The notes beneath the pieces are model-generated. The model saw nothing but the letters and a program-made list of their open reading frames with translations. It made no database searches and was not told the origin of the DNA. A stretch of DNA of 64,000 bases. Origin: Bacillus cytotoxicus (GTDB lineage: Bacteria; Bacillota; Bacilli; Bacillales; Bacillaceae_G). The translations under genes and the position numbers were made by a program. The number at the start of each line of letters is the position of its first letter. Within the stretch, counting starts at the first letter, position 1. Positions 28,372-36,872 of this stretch are shown here, one piece after another. The stretch covers positions 124,001-188,000 of the forward strand of contig NZ_JAMBOP010000006.1 in assembly GCF_023715645.1 (NCBI RefSeq), in the 5' to 3' direction.

Positions 28372-28620
28372 TATCAATTTTTGAAATAGAGTATTAATTT
28401 GTTGTGCGGTAGCAGGAGAAGTGACCTTTGCAATTTGTTTTAAAAGTTGCAATCTTTCTTGGACATTATAAATATTAATCTGTTTTCCTTGAATTAATGT
28501 GGCAATTTTATCTGCTTGTTCGCTTGTTATAGGTACTTCATATTCTTTACTATATTTTAACAATTCCTTAGGAGTCATATTGTTTATTTTTTTATTTACA
28601 AACTGTTGAATGAGGTTCAT
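28366..28620 (-). CDS. yqfT: DUF2624 family protein YqfT
   Basis: This 84-residue, mostly helical cytosolic protein begins MNLIQQFVNKKINNMTPKELLKYSKEY and matches the DUF2624 family, which is found beside nfo in Bacillus. The function is unknown. AAAGGAGGGAG lies right before the ATG. Confidence 0.85.
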   Translation of the reverse strand: MNLIQQFVNKKINNMTPKELLKYSKEYEVPITSEQADKIATLIQGKQINIYNVQERLQLLKQIAKVTSPATAQQINTLFQKLIK

Positions 28621-28768
28621 GTTGCTCCCTCCTTTATTTTGTCCTCATATCCGAATATATGTGAAATATGCTTGTGTATATTCCAAAACAGTTAGTTTTC
28701 TCATCAAAATAGGGACGGTATGTTATAATAAAGGGGAAAATATTTAAATAGACACTTGAGGAGGTCGT

Positions 28769-29647
28769 ATGGCAAAACAACAGCATAAAAAAGAAAGTAT
28801 CATTCATCTTGTGTATCGTCTTGTTATGATTGTCATCGGTGCTGGCTGTGCAGCTGTTGCACTGGAGTTGTTTTTAATCCCGAACAAAATTATTGATGGT
28901 GGTATAATCGGTGTTTCCCTCATATTAGATTTCCTTACACCAAATATTTGGTGGCTAAGCTTTTCCACTTTAGTTGTAATCCTCAATTTACCGTTTATGT
29001 ACTCAGGTTATAAACAAATCGGAAAAACATTTATGTTATCTTCTGTTTTTGCAGTCATATGTTTAGCCTTGATTGAGTCAACATTACATTCCATTCAGCC
29101 TTTTACAACAGAGCCCATTTTAGCAACTGTCTTTGGAGGAGTAATTTTAGGTGTTGGTGTTGGGCTTGTGATTAGACATGGTGGTTCATTGGATGGGGCG
29201 GAAATTCTCGGTATTCTACTAACGAAGAAATTACCGTTTTCTGTCGGTGAGTTTGTTATGTTTATGAATATTTTCGTTTTTGCTTGGGCTGCAGTTGTGT
29301 TTGGTGTAGAACAAGCGATGTATTCTGTCATGACGTACTATATTGCATTTAAAACGATTGATACCGTTATCCAAGGTTTAGATGAAACAAAGGCAGTAAT
29401 TATTGTTTCGGACTATTATGAAGAGGTATCAAACGCAATTTTACATCGACTTGGCCGCGGAACAACGAAGTTAGTTGGAAAAGGTGGCTATACGGATAAA
29501 GAAAAAGAAGTTATCTATGCAGTTATTACTCGTTTAGAGGTAACGAAACTAAAATCGATTGTTCATGAAGTAGACGAGAATGCCTTTATTACCATAATGA
29601 ATACACAAGAAACAAAAGGTGCAAAATTTAAATCGGCAATTCACTAA
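28769..29647 (+). CDS. yqfU: YitT family membrane protein YqfU
   Basis: The 292-residue protein has five or six transmembrane helices in the first 200 residues and a C-terminal soluble DUF2179 domain (about 205-290, with [27 protein letters not shown]). This is the YitT architecture; transport roles are suspected but unproven. TGAGGAGG precedes the ATG. A terminator follows. Confidence 0.9.
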   Translation: MAKQQHKKESIIHLVYRLVMIVIGAGCAAVALELFLIPNKIIDGGIIGVSLILDFLTPNIWWLSFSTLVVILNLPFMYSGYKQIGKTFMLSSVFAVICLALIESTLHSIQPFTTEPILATVFGGVILGVGVGLVIRHGGSLDGAEILGILLTKKLPFSVGEFVMFMNIFVFAWAAVVFGVEQAMYSVMTYYIAFKTIDTVIQGLDETKAVIIVSDYYEEVSNAILHRLGRGTTKLVGKGGYTDKEKEVIYAVITRLEVTKLKSIVHEVDENAFITIMNTQETKGAKFKSAIH

Positions 29648-29675
29648 AAGCGGAGAGATTTTCTCTGCTTTTTGT
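29646..29675 (+). terminator. Terminator after yqfU
   Basis: AAAGCGGAGA / TCTCTGCTTT stem followed by TTG; moderate T run. Confidence 0.7.
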
Positions 29676-29767
29676 TATACTAGATAAGTTGTCTAAAATG
29701 AGAGGTATATTTTAGGGCAGATTGGTTTACAACTCGTAATGAGCTATAATATAATTTAAATAAAGAT

Positions 29768-29789
29768 AAATCGGAATCATTCTGAATTA
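29768..29789 (+). promoter_or_regulatory. Zur-box-like operator before znuC
   Basis: AAATCGGAATCATTCTGAATT is an imperfect palindrome close to the Bacillus Zur/Fur-type box (TCGTAATCATTACGA). It lies about 15 bp before the transporter start. Zur is encoded at the end of the same cluster, so zinc-dependent autoregulation is likely. Confidence 0.6.
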
Positions 29790-29805
29790 AAATAGGTGAG
29801 ATATG

Positions 29806-30579
29806 ATGAATTATATATTAGAAATCGAGAATTTAACTTTTCGTTATGAAGAGCGAAATGTGTTAGAGGACATTCAATTGCAAGTTCCTAAAGGAGCTTT
29901 TTTAGGTTTAGTAGGACCGAATGGATCAGGAAAATCTACATTATTGAAATGTATATTAGGAATTTTAAAACCGAAACAAGGAACGATTCGGTTGTTTGGT
30001 ATGGATAGTAAAAAGTTTAAAGATTGGAATAAAATTGGCTATGTCTCTCAAAAGGCAAATAGTTTCAACTCTGGATTCCCAGCAACTGTATTTGAAGTTG
30101 TATCGATGGGACTTGTTTCTAAGAAAGGTTTGTTTCGCTTCTTAACAAAGATGGATAAAGCGAAAGTGGCAAAATCAATTGCTGATGTTGGAATGAGTGA
30201 GTTTATGAATCGGAATATTGGCGAACTTTCTGGTGGCCAACAGCAACGTGTTTTTATTGCGCGTGCACTTGTAAGTGATCCGGAATTATTAATTTTAGAT
30301 GAGCCAACTGTCGGTATTGATGTAAAGAATGTAGAAAGCTTTTATGACATGTTAGAACATTTAAATAAGAATTTAGGAATTACACTTGTTCTTGTTACGC
30401 ATGATATGGGAGCTGTGACAGAGAAAGTTACACATGTTGCTTGCATAAATCAGCGTCTACATTTCCACGGAAATATAGATGCGTTCCAAAAGTTAGAAGA
30501 TGCTGAAATGTCATTGTTATATGGTTATCATGTTCATCGTTTAGAGCATGATCACGAGCATCACGGAGGGATACGATGA
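29806..30579 (+). CDS. znuC: Zinc ABC transporter, ATP-binding protein
   Basis: This protein powers high-affinity Zn(II) import with the permease encoded next. It shows Walker A GPNGSGKST (about 38-46), the signature LSGGQQQR near 142, Walker B LLILDEP near 165 and a His-rich tail HVHRLEHDHEHHGG. ATG codons at 29803 and 29806 are both possible; AGGTGAG spacing favours 29806. No substrate-binding gene is in the cluster, as is usual for this Bacillus arrangement with a remote ZnuA. Confidence 0.92.
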   Translation: MNYILEIENLTFRYEERNVLEDIQLQVPKGAFLGLVGPNGSGKSTLLKCILGILKPKQGTIRLFGMDSKKFKDWNKIGYVSQKANSFNSGFPATVFEVVSMGLVSKKGLFRFLTKMDKAKVAKSIADVGMSEFMNRNIGELSGGQQQRVFIARALVSDPELLILDEPTVGIDVKNVESFYDMLEHLNKNLGITLVLVTHDMGAVTEKVTHVACINQRLHFHGNIDAFQKLEDAEMSLLYGYHVHRLEHDHEHHGGIR

Positions 30580-31409
30580 TACAGGATTTTTTGCAATATG
30601 ATTTTTTACGGAATTCTTTATATGCTGGAGTTTTAATTGGACTTGTTGCCCCGATGCTTGGTGTCTTTGTTGTCATTCGTCGTTTATCGTTGATTGCAGA
30701 TGCATTAAGTCACGTTACGTTATCAGGTATTGCAGCAAGTTTATTACTAGAAAAAACAGTATTTACGGGTGGTTTTTTGAATCCATTATATATGGGGATG
30801 ATCTTTTCGATTGGCGGGGCACTGCTTATTGAAAAATTAAGAACGGTATATAAACATTTTCAGGAACTAGCAATTCCTATTATTATGTCAGCTGGTATTG
30901 GGATTGGTGTCATTTTCATTTCTCTTGCTAATGGATTTAATACGGATTTATTTAGTTATTTGTTTGGTAGTGTGAGTGCAGTGACAAGTAGTGATTTACT
31001 TATTATTGGATTCGTTGCTGTGCTTGTAATTGCTGTCATTGTTTTATTATATAAAGAACTGTTCTTATTATCTTTTGATGAAGAATACGCTGTAGCGACA
31101 GGTTTACGTGCAAAATGGATTCACTTTATTTTTATTATTTTAGTTGCGCTTGTTATTGCGATTTCAATGCGTGTTGTCGGTATTCTTCTCGTATCATCGT
31201 TAATGACATTACCGGTTGCAGCTAGTATTCGAATTGCAAAAGGTTTTAAGCAAACAATCTTTTTCTCTATTGTATTTGGTGAGATTGCAGTAGTAGGAGG
31301 TATGTTAGCTTCTTATCAACTTGACCTTGCTCCAGGTGGCACAATTGTTATGTTATCAGTTCTTATTTTAATCGGTGCAATCTTATGGAAGAAGAAAAAA
31401 ACTGCGTAA
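30576..31409 (+). CDS. znuB: Zinc ABC transporter permease
   Basis: The 277-residue ABC-3 family integral membrane protein has about eight transmembrane helices. It overlaps znuC by four bases. The sequence [20 protein letters not shown] near the N-terminus is typical of metal permeases of this family. The zur start follows 13 bases after the stop. Confidence 0.93.
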   Translation: MIQDFLQYDFLRNSLYAGVLIGLVAPMLGVFVVIRRLSLIADALSHVTLSGIAASLLLEKTVFTGGFLNPLYMGMIFSIGGALLIEKLRTVYKHFQELAIPIIMSAGIGIGVIFISLANGFNTDLFSYLFGSVSAVTSSDLLIIGFVAVLVIAVIVLLYKELFLLSFDEEYAVATGLRAKWIHFIFIILVALVIAISMRVVGILLVSSLMTLPVAASIRIAKGFKQTIFFSIVFGEIAVVGGMLASYQLDLAPGGTIVMLSVLILIGAILWKKKKTA

Positions 31410-31422
31410 AGTAGGGATAACT

Positions 31423-31836
31423 ATGAATCTTACAGAAGCTTTACACCTTATGAAAGAGAAGGGTTATAAACATACTGGGAAAAGAGAAGACATGCTCCGT
31501 TTATTTGCCAATCATAACAAATATTTAACGGCAAGGGATGTTTTGGCTAATATGAAAGGTGATTATCCGGGACTCAGTTTTGATACCATTTATCGTAACT
31601 TAACTCTGTTTGTAGAAATTGGTATTTTAGAACAGACAGAGTTAAATGGTGAAAAACATTTCCGCTTCAAATGTTCTACTACAGAACATCATCATCATTT
31701 CATCTGTTTAGATTGCGGAGGAACGAAGGAAATTACATCGTGTCCAATGGAATTTATGAATAAAGACTTTACAGGTTATGAAGTAACGGGGCATAAATTT
31801 GAAATATATGGACGCTGTCCGAAATGTGCACAATAA
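31423..31836 (+). CDS. zur: Zinc uptake regulator Zur (Fur family)
   Basis: Zur is a zinc-responsive repressor. The 137-residue protein has an N-terminal winged helix ([21 protein letters not shown]), a His-rich [14 protein letters not shown] (about 88-101) and a final CPKC, which forms the structural zinc site with CLDC. ATG at 31423 ([11 protein letters not shown]) with GTAGGG upstream is preferred over the earlier in-frame ATG inside znuB. Confidence 0.93.
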   Translation: MNLTEALHLMKEKGYKHTGKREDMLRLFANHNKYLTARDVLANMKGDYPGLSFDTIYRNLTLFVEIGILEQTELNGEKHFRFKCSTTEHHHHFICLDCGGTKEITSCPMEFMNKDFTGYEVTGHKFEIYGRCPKCAQ

Positions 31837-31872
31837 AAAGCTTGTCAGGTTTTGAACTGACAAGCTTTTTTT
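31837..31872. terminator. Bidirectional terminator between zur and ispG
   Basis: AAAAAGCTTGTCAG / CTGACAAGCTTTTTTT stem; the flanking genes converge. Confidence 0.88.
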
Positions 31873-31886
31873 AGCGGTTGTGCATT

Positions 31887-32978
31887 TTATTTTTCTTGTT
31901 TTGCTGCATATTCTTCTGCAATTTTATCAATTTCTTTCTTTAACTCTTCCACCATTGTTTCTTCTGGTACTTTACGTACAATTTCACCTTTGCGGAAGAG
32001 GAGACCTTCTCCGCGTGCTCCAGCAATCCCAATATCTGCTTCACGCGCTTCACCAGGACCGTTTACTGCACAGCCAAGGACAGCAACTTTAATCGGTGCC
32101 TTAATTTTTGAAATGTATTCCTCGACTTCATTTGCAATGCTAATTAAGTCAATTTCAATACGTCCGCAAGTTGGACAAGAAATCAATGTAGCGGCATTAG
32201 AAGCAAGTCCGAATGATTTTAATAGCTCACGTGCTACTTTTACTTCTTCAACTGGGTCTGCACTTAATGAGATACGTAACGTATTCCCGATGCCTTTGCT
32301 TAAGATTGCCCCAAGACCAGCTGCACTTTTTACAGTTCCAGCAAACAATGTTCCGGATTCTGTAATGCCAAGGTGTAATGGGTAATTGAAAGCGCGTGAT
32401 GCTTTTTCGTACGCTTCAATTGCCAAGTTTACATCAGAGGCTTTCATCGATACGATAATATCATGAAAATCTAGATCTTCTAAAATTTTAATATGATGTA
32501 ATGCACTTTCTACCATACCATCAGCGGTTGGGTATCCGTATTTTTCCAAAATATGACGTTCTAATGAACCAGCATTTACACCGATACGGATTGGAATACC
32601 GCGTTCTTTCGCAGCATTTACAACTGCTTCAACTTTATGACGACGCCCGATGTTTCCTGGATTGATACGAACTTTGTCAATACCACCTTCAATTGCTTTT
32701 AATGCTAGGCGATAGTCAAAGTGAATATCAGCAACAAGAGGGATATTAATTTGTTTTTTAATATCAGCAATTGCATCTGCAGCGCGCTCATCAGGAACGG
32801 CTACACGAACAATTTGACAACCTGCTTCTTCTAAACGTTTAATTTCAGCAACTGTTGCTTCCACATCATGCGTTTTCGTTGTTGTCATACTTTGTATAAT
32901 TAATTCATTATTACCGCCAATTGTTAAATTTCCAACTTTAACAGGACGTGTTTTTGTACGATGAGTTATTTCATTCAC
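31887..32978 (-). CDS. ispG: 4-hydroxy-3-methylbut-2-en-1-yl diphosphate synthase
   Basis: IspG is the penultimate MEP pathway enzyme, with a TIM barrel and a 4Fe-4S cluster. The 363-residue protein has SCPTCGR (about 276) and GCAVNGPGE (about 309-317) as cluster ligands. The start is GTG at 32978 with AGGAGAGCG upstream; the ATG at 33029 adds non-family residues. It partners with ispH at 23763-24719. Confidence 0.95.
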   Translation of the reverse strand: MNEITHRTKTRPVKVGNLTIGGNNELIIQSMTTTKTHDVEATVAEIKRLEEAGCQIVRVAVPDERAADAIADIKKQINIPLVADIHFDYRLALKAIEGGIDKVRINPGNIGRRHKVEAVVNAAKERGIPIRIGVNAGSLERHILEKYGYPTADGMVESALHHIKILEDLDFHDIIVSMKASDVNLAIEAYEKASRAFNYPLHLGITESGTLFAGTVKSAAGLGAILSKGIGNTLRISLSADPVEEVKVARELLKSFGLASNAATLISCPTCGRIEIDLISIANEVEEYISKIKAPIKVAVLGCAVNGPGEAREADIGIAGARGEGLLFRKGEIVRKVPEETMVEELKKEIDKIAEEYAAKQEK

Positions 32979-33074
32979 GAATAGATCGCTCTCCTTATAA
33001 AAGAAGTTTCTTATTTTGTAGACAAACACATTTATATTGTATGCTGTATTTGTCTAGTGAAGCCAAATGTCTAT

Positions 33075-33224
33075 ATAAATCCACTTTGATTTTTCAACAT
33101 ACAAGTCACTGCTATGCAGAAAAAACATGATCTGCACGTGCTTTTTCTCTTTGTTTTAATCATTGAAAGTGGCAGGGAAAGGCTCTGACCGCTTTTATGC
33201 TGTTTTTTAATGTGTATTTATATA
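33075..33224 (-). repeat. bcr1-like repeat, reverse copy with internal deletion
   Basis: It starts with ATAAATCCACTTTGA, keeps GGCTCTGACCGCTTTTATGC, then lacks the GGCCAGATGCTCTCGCC block before the end TTTTTTAATGTGTATTTATA. It lies between ispG and yqfZ. Confidence 0.7.
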
Positions 33225-33283
33225 GTTCACTTTTTCTATTGTATCAGCGCCTTGCTGTAATTGACAAGAATTATGTGATGTTA

Positions 33284-33625
33284 TTACTGGTAGAGAGGGA
33301 ATTTGTATTTTTTTCCGACTTGTAGTTTTGCTGGAGAATCATTTTGATTTAAGTCTTTGAAGTCCGTCACAACTTTTTCAATAGAAGGGACTTTTTTCTT
33401 ATTAATTTCTTCTGTAATAGAGAGAACAGTATCGCCAGTTTTTATTTCAATGATTTTATATTTTGTTGATGCTGTATCTTTTTGTTGTTTATCATTTGCA
33501 ACTTTAGCTGAAGTTTCTTTTGTTTTGGAATATGTATGAAGCAACGGTAACGTGCCGATTGTCATATCATAGTATAAGACATAACCGAGAACAAGTAGTA
33601 ACAAGACACTGCCAAGTCTTTTCAT
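33284..33625 (-). CDS. yqfZ: LysM-domain protein YqfZ
   Basis: The 113-residue protein has an N-terminal hydrophobic anchor or signal (about 4-20) and a C-terminal LysM-like motif (YKIIEIKTGDTVLSITEEIN...LQVGKKYKFP), so it is probably a peptidoglycan-binding surface protein. It corresponds to B. subtilis YqfZ next to ispG (yqfY). AAAGGAGTGG precedes the ATG. Confidence 0.82.
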   Translation of the reverse strand: MKRLGSVLLLLVLGYVLYYDMTIGTLPLLHTYSKTKETSAKVANDKQQKDTASTKYKIIEIKTGDTVLSITEEINKKKVPSIEKVVTDFKDLNQNDSPAKLQVGKKYKFPLYQ

Positions 33626-33662
33626 ATATTTCCACTCCTTTGTAGAGAAATATATGCTTGTC

Positions 33663-33692
33663 CAAAAAAAAAATGCCTTGAAGGCATTTTTT
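33663..33692 (-). terminator. Terminator after yqgB
   Basis: AAAATGCCTT / AAGGCATTTT stem with flanking A and T tracts. Confidence 0.8.
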
Positions 33693-34458
33693 ATAGTGAA
33701 TTTTTTTCTTTTGGTTTTGGCACTTCTTTTATAGTTAAATAAAGAACGATCAAAACAACAACAATGAATATAAATAATGAGAGTGGAACATGCACTTTTA
33801 ATAAGTCCATAATCATAAAGAATACAGTTGGGATTGTATAACTATATGCAGTTAATATCCAAACTTGTTTGTAAGATGATTTACGCTCCCCGCTCATTGC
33901 GGTGCCAATAAATGCTAGTAGCGTAACACCAAGAAACATAATAAATAGTTCGAATAAGTAAATAAACATCCCAACCAAGAATATGACAAATGGAGAGATG
34001 TTATCAAAGAATGAAACCAATTCTTTGAGATCTTTCTTTTCAAAAGTTGTACTTCCTAAATCACTATATGGGAAGGACTGTGTTTTTTGTTGTGCTGTTG
34101 AAATCATTTTATCCTTTAAAATGAATATACCATCGCGGTTTGGATAAGTTTTTGTATCCGTTGCATTTGGATCAAATACAAAGATAAAATCTGTTTCATC
34201 TTTTACAATTGGGTTGCTAATGTCTGCGTGAAGTTCGCCATTTTCAACTTTAAAATCAGGTACGTCTTTTTCGATAGAGCGATCGATAATACTAATTCCT
34301 TCTTGAATGAAATCTCCAAATAAAATTGTTTTTGGAACGGTAGCAAGCAGGGAGAGTAACATTATGTAAAGAATCGTCTTACCGATTTTTTGAAAACGAA
34401 AGAGTGCCATCTCTTTTGGGGCGTATAAGCTTTTGAATAGTTGTGTAAATATAGACAT
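33691..34458 (-). CDS. yqgB: DUF1189 membrane protein YqgB
   Basis: The 255-residue protein has four transmembrane segments (about 26-46, 148-175, 190-210, 222-243) and an external loop domain between the first two. It matches the DUF1189 family, known as YqgB in Bacillus; the function is unknown. The start at 34458 has GAAGGAAG upstream. A 47-nt perfect palindrome lies just before the RBS. Confidence 0.85.
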   Translation of the reverse strand: MSIFTQLFKSLYAPKEMALFRFQKIGKTILYIMLLSLLATVPKTILFGDFIQEGISIIDRSIEKDVPDFKVENGELHADISNPIVKDETDFIFVFDPNATDTKTYPNRDGIFILKDKMISTAQQKTQSFPYSDLGSTTFEKKDLKELVSFFDNISPFVIFLVGMFIYLFELFIMFLGVTLLAFIGTAMSGERKSSYKQVWILTAYSYTIPTVFFMIMDLLKVHVPLSLFIFIVVVLIVLYLTIKEVPKPKEKNSL

Positions 34459-34472
34459 GTATTCACTTCCTT

Positions 34473-34519
34473 CTTTAAAAATATACGTTACAATCTCATT
34501 GTAACGTATATTTTTAAAG
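34473..34519. promoter_or_regulatory. 47-nt perfect palindrome in the yqgB-sodA divergent region
   Basis: Two 22-base arms (CTTTAAAAATATACGTTACA... and its exact complement) flank a CTC loop. It abuts the yqgB RBS. With A and T tracts in both arms it would work as an intrinsic terminator on either strand, although it sits between two divergent genes; attenuation of yqgB is a possible use. Confidence 0.6.
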
Positions 34520-34760
34520 AATCACAAGATATATCATGTCACATATGAAAATACAAGTGACACATTTCTTTTTAATATGGTAAAGGAAGCGCTTTTTGCG
34601 AAATGCATGAGCATTTTGTTTGAAAAGAAATGGGAAATTTGCTACTTTAATGTTAACGAGGCAATACGTTAAATTTGTTTTCACCCTTTTGGAATTAGGG
34701 TAAAATGGATTTGTATGCTAAGTCATTATCGGCAATACATACAATGGGAGGAATATAACA

Positions 34761-35372
34761 ATGGCGAAACATGAATTACCAAATTTACCTTATGCGTATG
34801 ATGCATTAGAACCTCATTTTGACAAAGAAACGATGAATATCCATCATACAAAACATCACAAGACTTATGTAACAAATTTAAATGCTGCACTAGAAGGACA
34901 TGCAGAACTAGCAGAAAAAAGCATTGAAGAATTAGTTGCAAACTTAAACGAAGTGCCAGAAGCAATCCGCACAGCAGTACGTAATAACGGTGGCGGACAT
35001 GCAAACCACTCTTTATTCTGGACAATTCTTTCTCCAAATGGCGGCGGACAACCAGTAGGTGAACTTGCAAGTGCAATTGAAGCGAAATTTGGTAGCTTTG
35101 ACGCATTTAAAGAAGAATTTGCAAAAGCAGGCGCAACTCGCTTCGGTTCTGGTTGGGCATGGCTTGTTGTAAACAATGGTGAGTTAGAAGTAACAAGCAC
35201 ACCAAACCAAGATACTCCATTAATGGAAGGGAAAGCTCCAGTTTTAGGATTAGACGTTTGGGAGCATGCATACTACTTACATTACCAAAATCGTCGTCCT
35301 GACTACATCAATGCTTTCTGGAGCGTTGTAGATTGGAACGCAGTGGAAAAACGTTACCAAGACGCAAAATAA
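34761..35372 (+). CDS. sodA: Superoxide dismutase (Mn)
   Basis: The enzyme disproportionates superoxide in the cytosol. The 203-residue protein has metal ligands His27 ([13 protein letters not shown]), His in NHSLFW (about 82), and D..H in LDVWEHAYY (about 164-168). The residues around GGGQPVG fit the Mn type. GGGAGG precedes the ATG, and a terminator follows. Confidence 0.97.
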   Translation: MAKHELPNLPYAYDALEPHFDKETMNIHHTKHHKTYVTNLNAALEGHAELAEKSIEELVANLNEVPEAIRTAVRNNGGGHANHSLFWTILSPNGGGQPVGELASAIEAKFGSFDAFKEEFAKAGATRFGSGWAWLVVNNGELEVTSTPNQDTPLMEGKAPVLGLDVWEHAYYLHYQNRRPDYINAFWSVVDWNAVEKRYQDAK

Positions 35373-35380
35373 TAAAAATT

Positions 35381-35418
35381 GTAAAACTAGGGGATATTTT
35401 CTCCTGGTTTTTTTTTGT
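35381..35418 (+). terminator. Terminator after sodA
   Basis: AAAACTAGG / CCTGGTTTT stem with nine T residues after it. Confidence 0.8.
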
Positions 35419-35487
35419 ATGCTCTTCTTCTTTACATAATTGTGACCTTCTTTGGAAGACTAGAACATGAAGTAAAGGAGAGTTTAT

Positions 35488-36765
35488 ATGAAATGGAAAC
35501 ATTTAGTTGGCGATGTTGAGGTGAATCGTGATTTACTTTTATTACTCATAATTGGCGGGTTATATACGTTAGCCATTTCGTTATCCAATACGTTTGTAAA
35601 TATTTATTTATGGAAACAAACGAAGGATTTTATGAATATTGGCTTTTATAATTTAGCAAGCGTTGTCTTACAGCCGCTGACTTTTCTTGTTGCCGGAAAA
35701 CTGGCGAAACGAATAGATCGTACGATTTTACTTCGCATCGGTGTAGCAACATTAGCTGTTTTTTTTATTGTTGTCTTACTGACAGGAACGAATGCTTCGC
35801 ATTATATTTTACTTATCGGTAGCTTGCTTGGGATAGGATATGGATTCTACTGGCTCGCATTTAATTTATTAACATTTGAAATTACAGAGCCAGAGACACG
35901 CGATTTTTTTAACGGATTTCTCGGACTACTCACCTCATTTTCAGGCATGATTGGTCCAATTGCATCCGGGATTATTATTTCTCGTATGGAAAAATGGAGC
36001 GGGTATACCTTCGTTTTTTTTCTATCTTTAACCTTATTTACTATTGCAGTCGTTGTCAGTTTTTTTCTCACAAAACGTGAATGTGAAGGGCGTTACGAAC
36101 TTGTGGAAGTAATAAAAGAGAGAAAAATGAATAAAAACTGGGGAAGAATTACACTTGCTCATTTTTTTCAAGGGCTTAGAGAAGGTACATTTATATTTGT
36201 TATTTCGGTCTATGTGTATATGGCTTCTGGCAGCGAATTAGCACTGGGGAAGTATGGGCTTGTAAATTCCGCTGTTTCTTTCGTTTGCTATTATGTAGTA
36301 GCGCGTGTATTGAAAAAAGAATGGCGGAAACAAGCGATTTTACTCGGTGGCATTATTTTATATGCAGTTGTATTTTTAGTTGTCTTTCATGTCACGTATA
36401 CAAAATTGCTTATTTATGCAGCTTGTATTGCCGTGGCGTATCCAATTCTTCTTGTTCCATATGGTTCGATGACATATGATATAATAGGCAGAGCTAAACA
36501 AGCAAAGGAGCGGCGAGTAGAATATATTGTTGTTCGTGAACTATGGCTAAACGGAGGAAGAATCTGTTCGGTTTTAAGTTTTTTATTAGCAGTTTCATTA
36601 TTTCCGGCAGAAAAAAGTTTGCCTATCTTATTATTAATATTAGGTGCTGGACATTTACTTATCTATTTTGCGATTCGAAATGTCAAATTCGATGATGAAA
36701 CCGCATGCCATGCAGGGCTTGCAGCTGTACAAACGACGCAAAATACAACAGAAGGAGAAGGTTAA
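35488..36765 (+). CDS. yqgE: Major facilitator superfamily transporter YqgE
   Basis: The 425-residue protein has about twelve transmembrane helices in two halves joined by a cytoplasmic loop near residues 195-215, with VAGKLAKRIDRTILLRIG in the 2-3 loop, which is typical of MFS. The substrate is unknown. It corresponds to B. subtilis YqgE next to sodA and pbpA. GTAAAGGAGAG precedes the ATG. Confidence 0.9.
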   Translation: MKWKHLVGDVEVNRDLLLLLIIGGLYTLAISLSNTFVNIYLWKQTKDFMNIGFYNLASVVLQPLTFLVAGKLAKRIDRTILLRIGVATLAVFFIVVLLTGTNASHYILLIGSLLGIGYGFYWLAFNLLTFEITEPETRDFFNGFLGLLTSFSGMIGPIASGIIISRMEKWSGYTFVFFLSLTLFTIAVVVSFFLTKRECEGRYELVEVIKERKMNKNWGRITLAHFFQGLREGTFIFVISVYVYMASGSELALGKYGLVNSAVSFVCYYVVARVLKKEWRKQAILLGGIILYAVVFLVVFHVTYTKLLIYAACIAVAYPILLVPYGSMTYDIIGRAKQAKERRVEYIVVRELWLNGGRICSVLSFLLAVSLFPAEKSLPILLLILGAGHLLIYFAIRNVKFDDETACHAGLAAVQTTQNTTEGEG

Positions 36766-36812
36766 CTTCTGCGGTGTTTTATGTTAAAATAGTAAAACGT
36801 ATATGACAGTAG

Positions 36813-36842
36813 CGAGGACACCTGAAGAAGGTGTCCCTTTCG
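36813..36842 (+). terminator. Terminator between yqgE and pbpA
   Basis: AGGACACC / GGTGTCCC stem followed by a short TTTC; moderate strength. Confidence 0.65.
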
Positions 36843-36872
36843 CTTACATAGCTGTTGGTAGAGGGGGTCCGT

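Noticed and set aside
31880-32385. Plus-strand frames opposite ispG
   Set aside because: Shadows of the ispG coding sequence.
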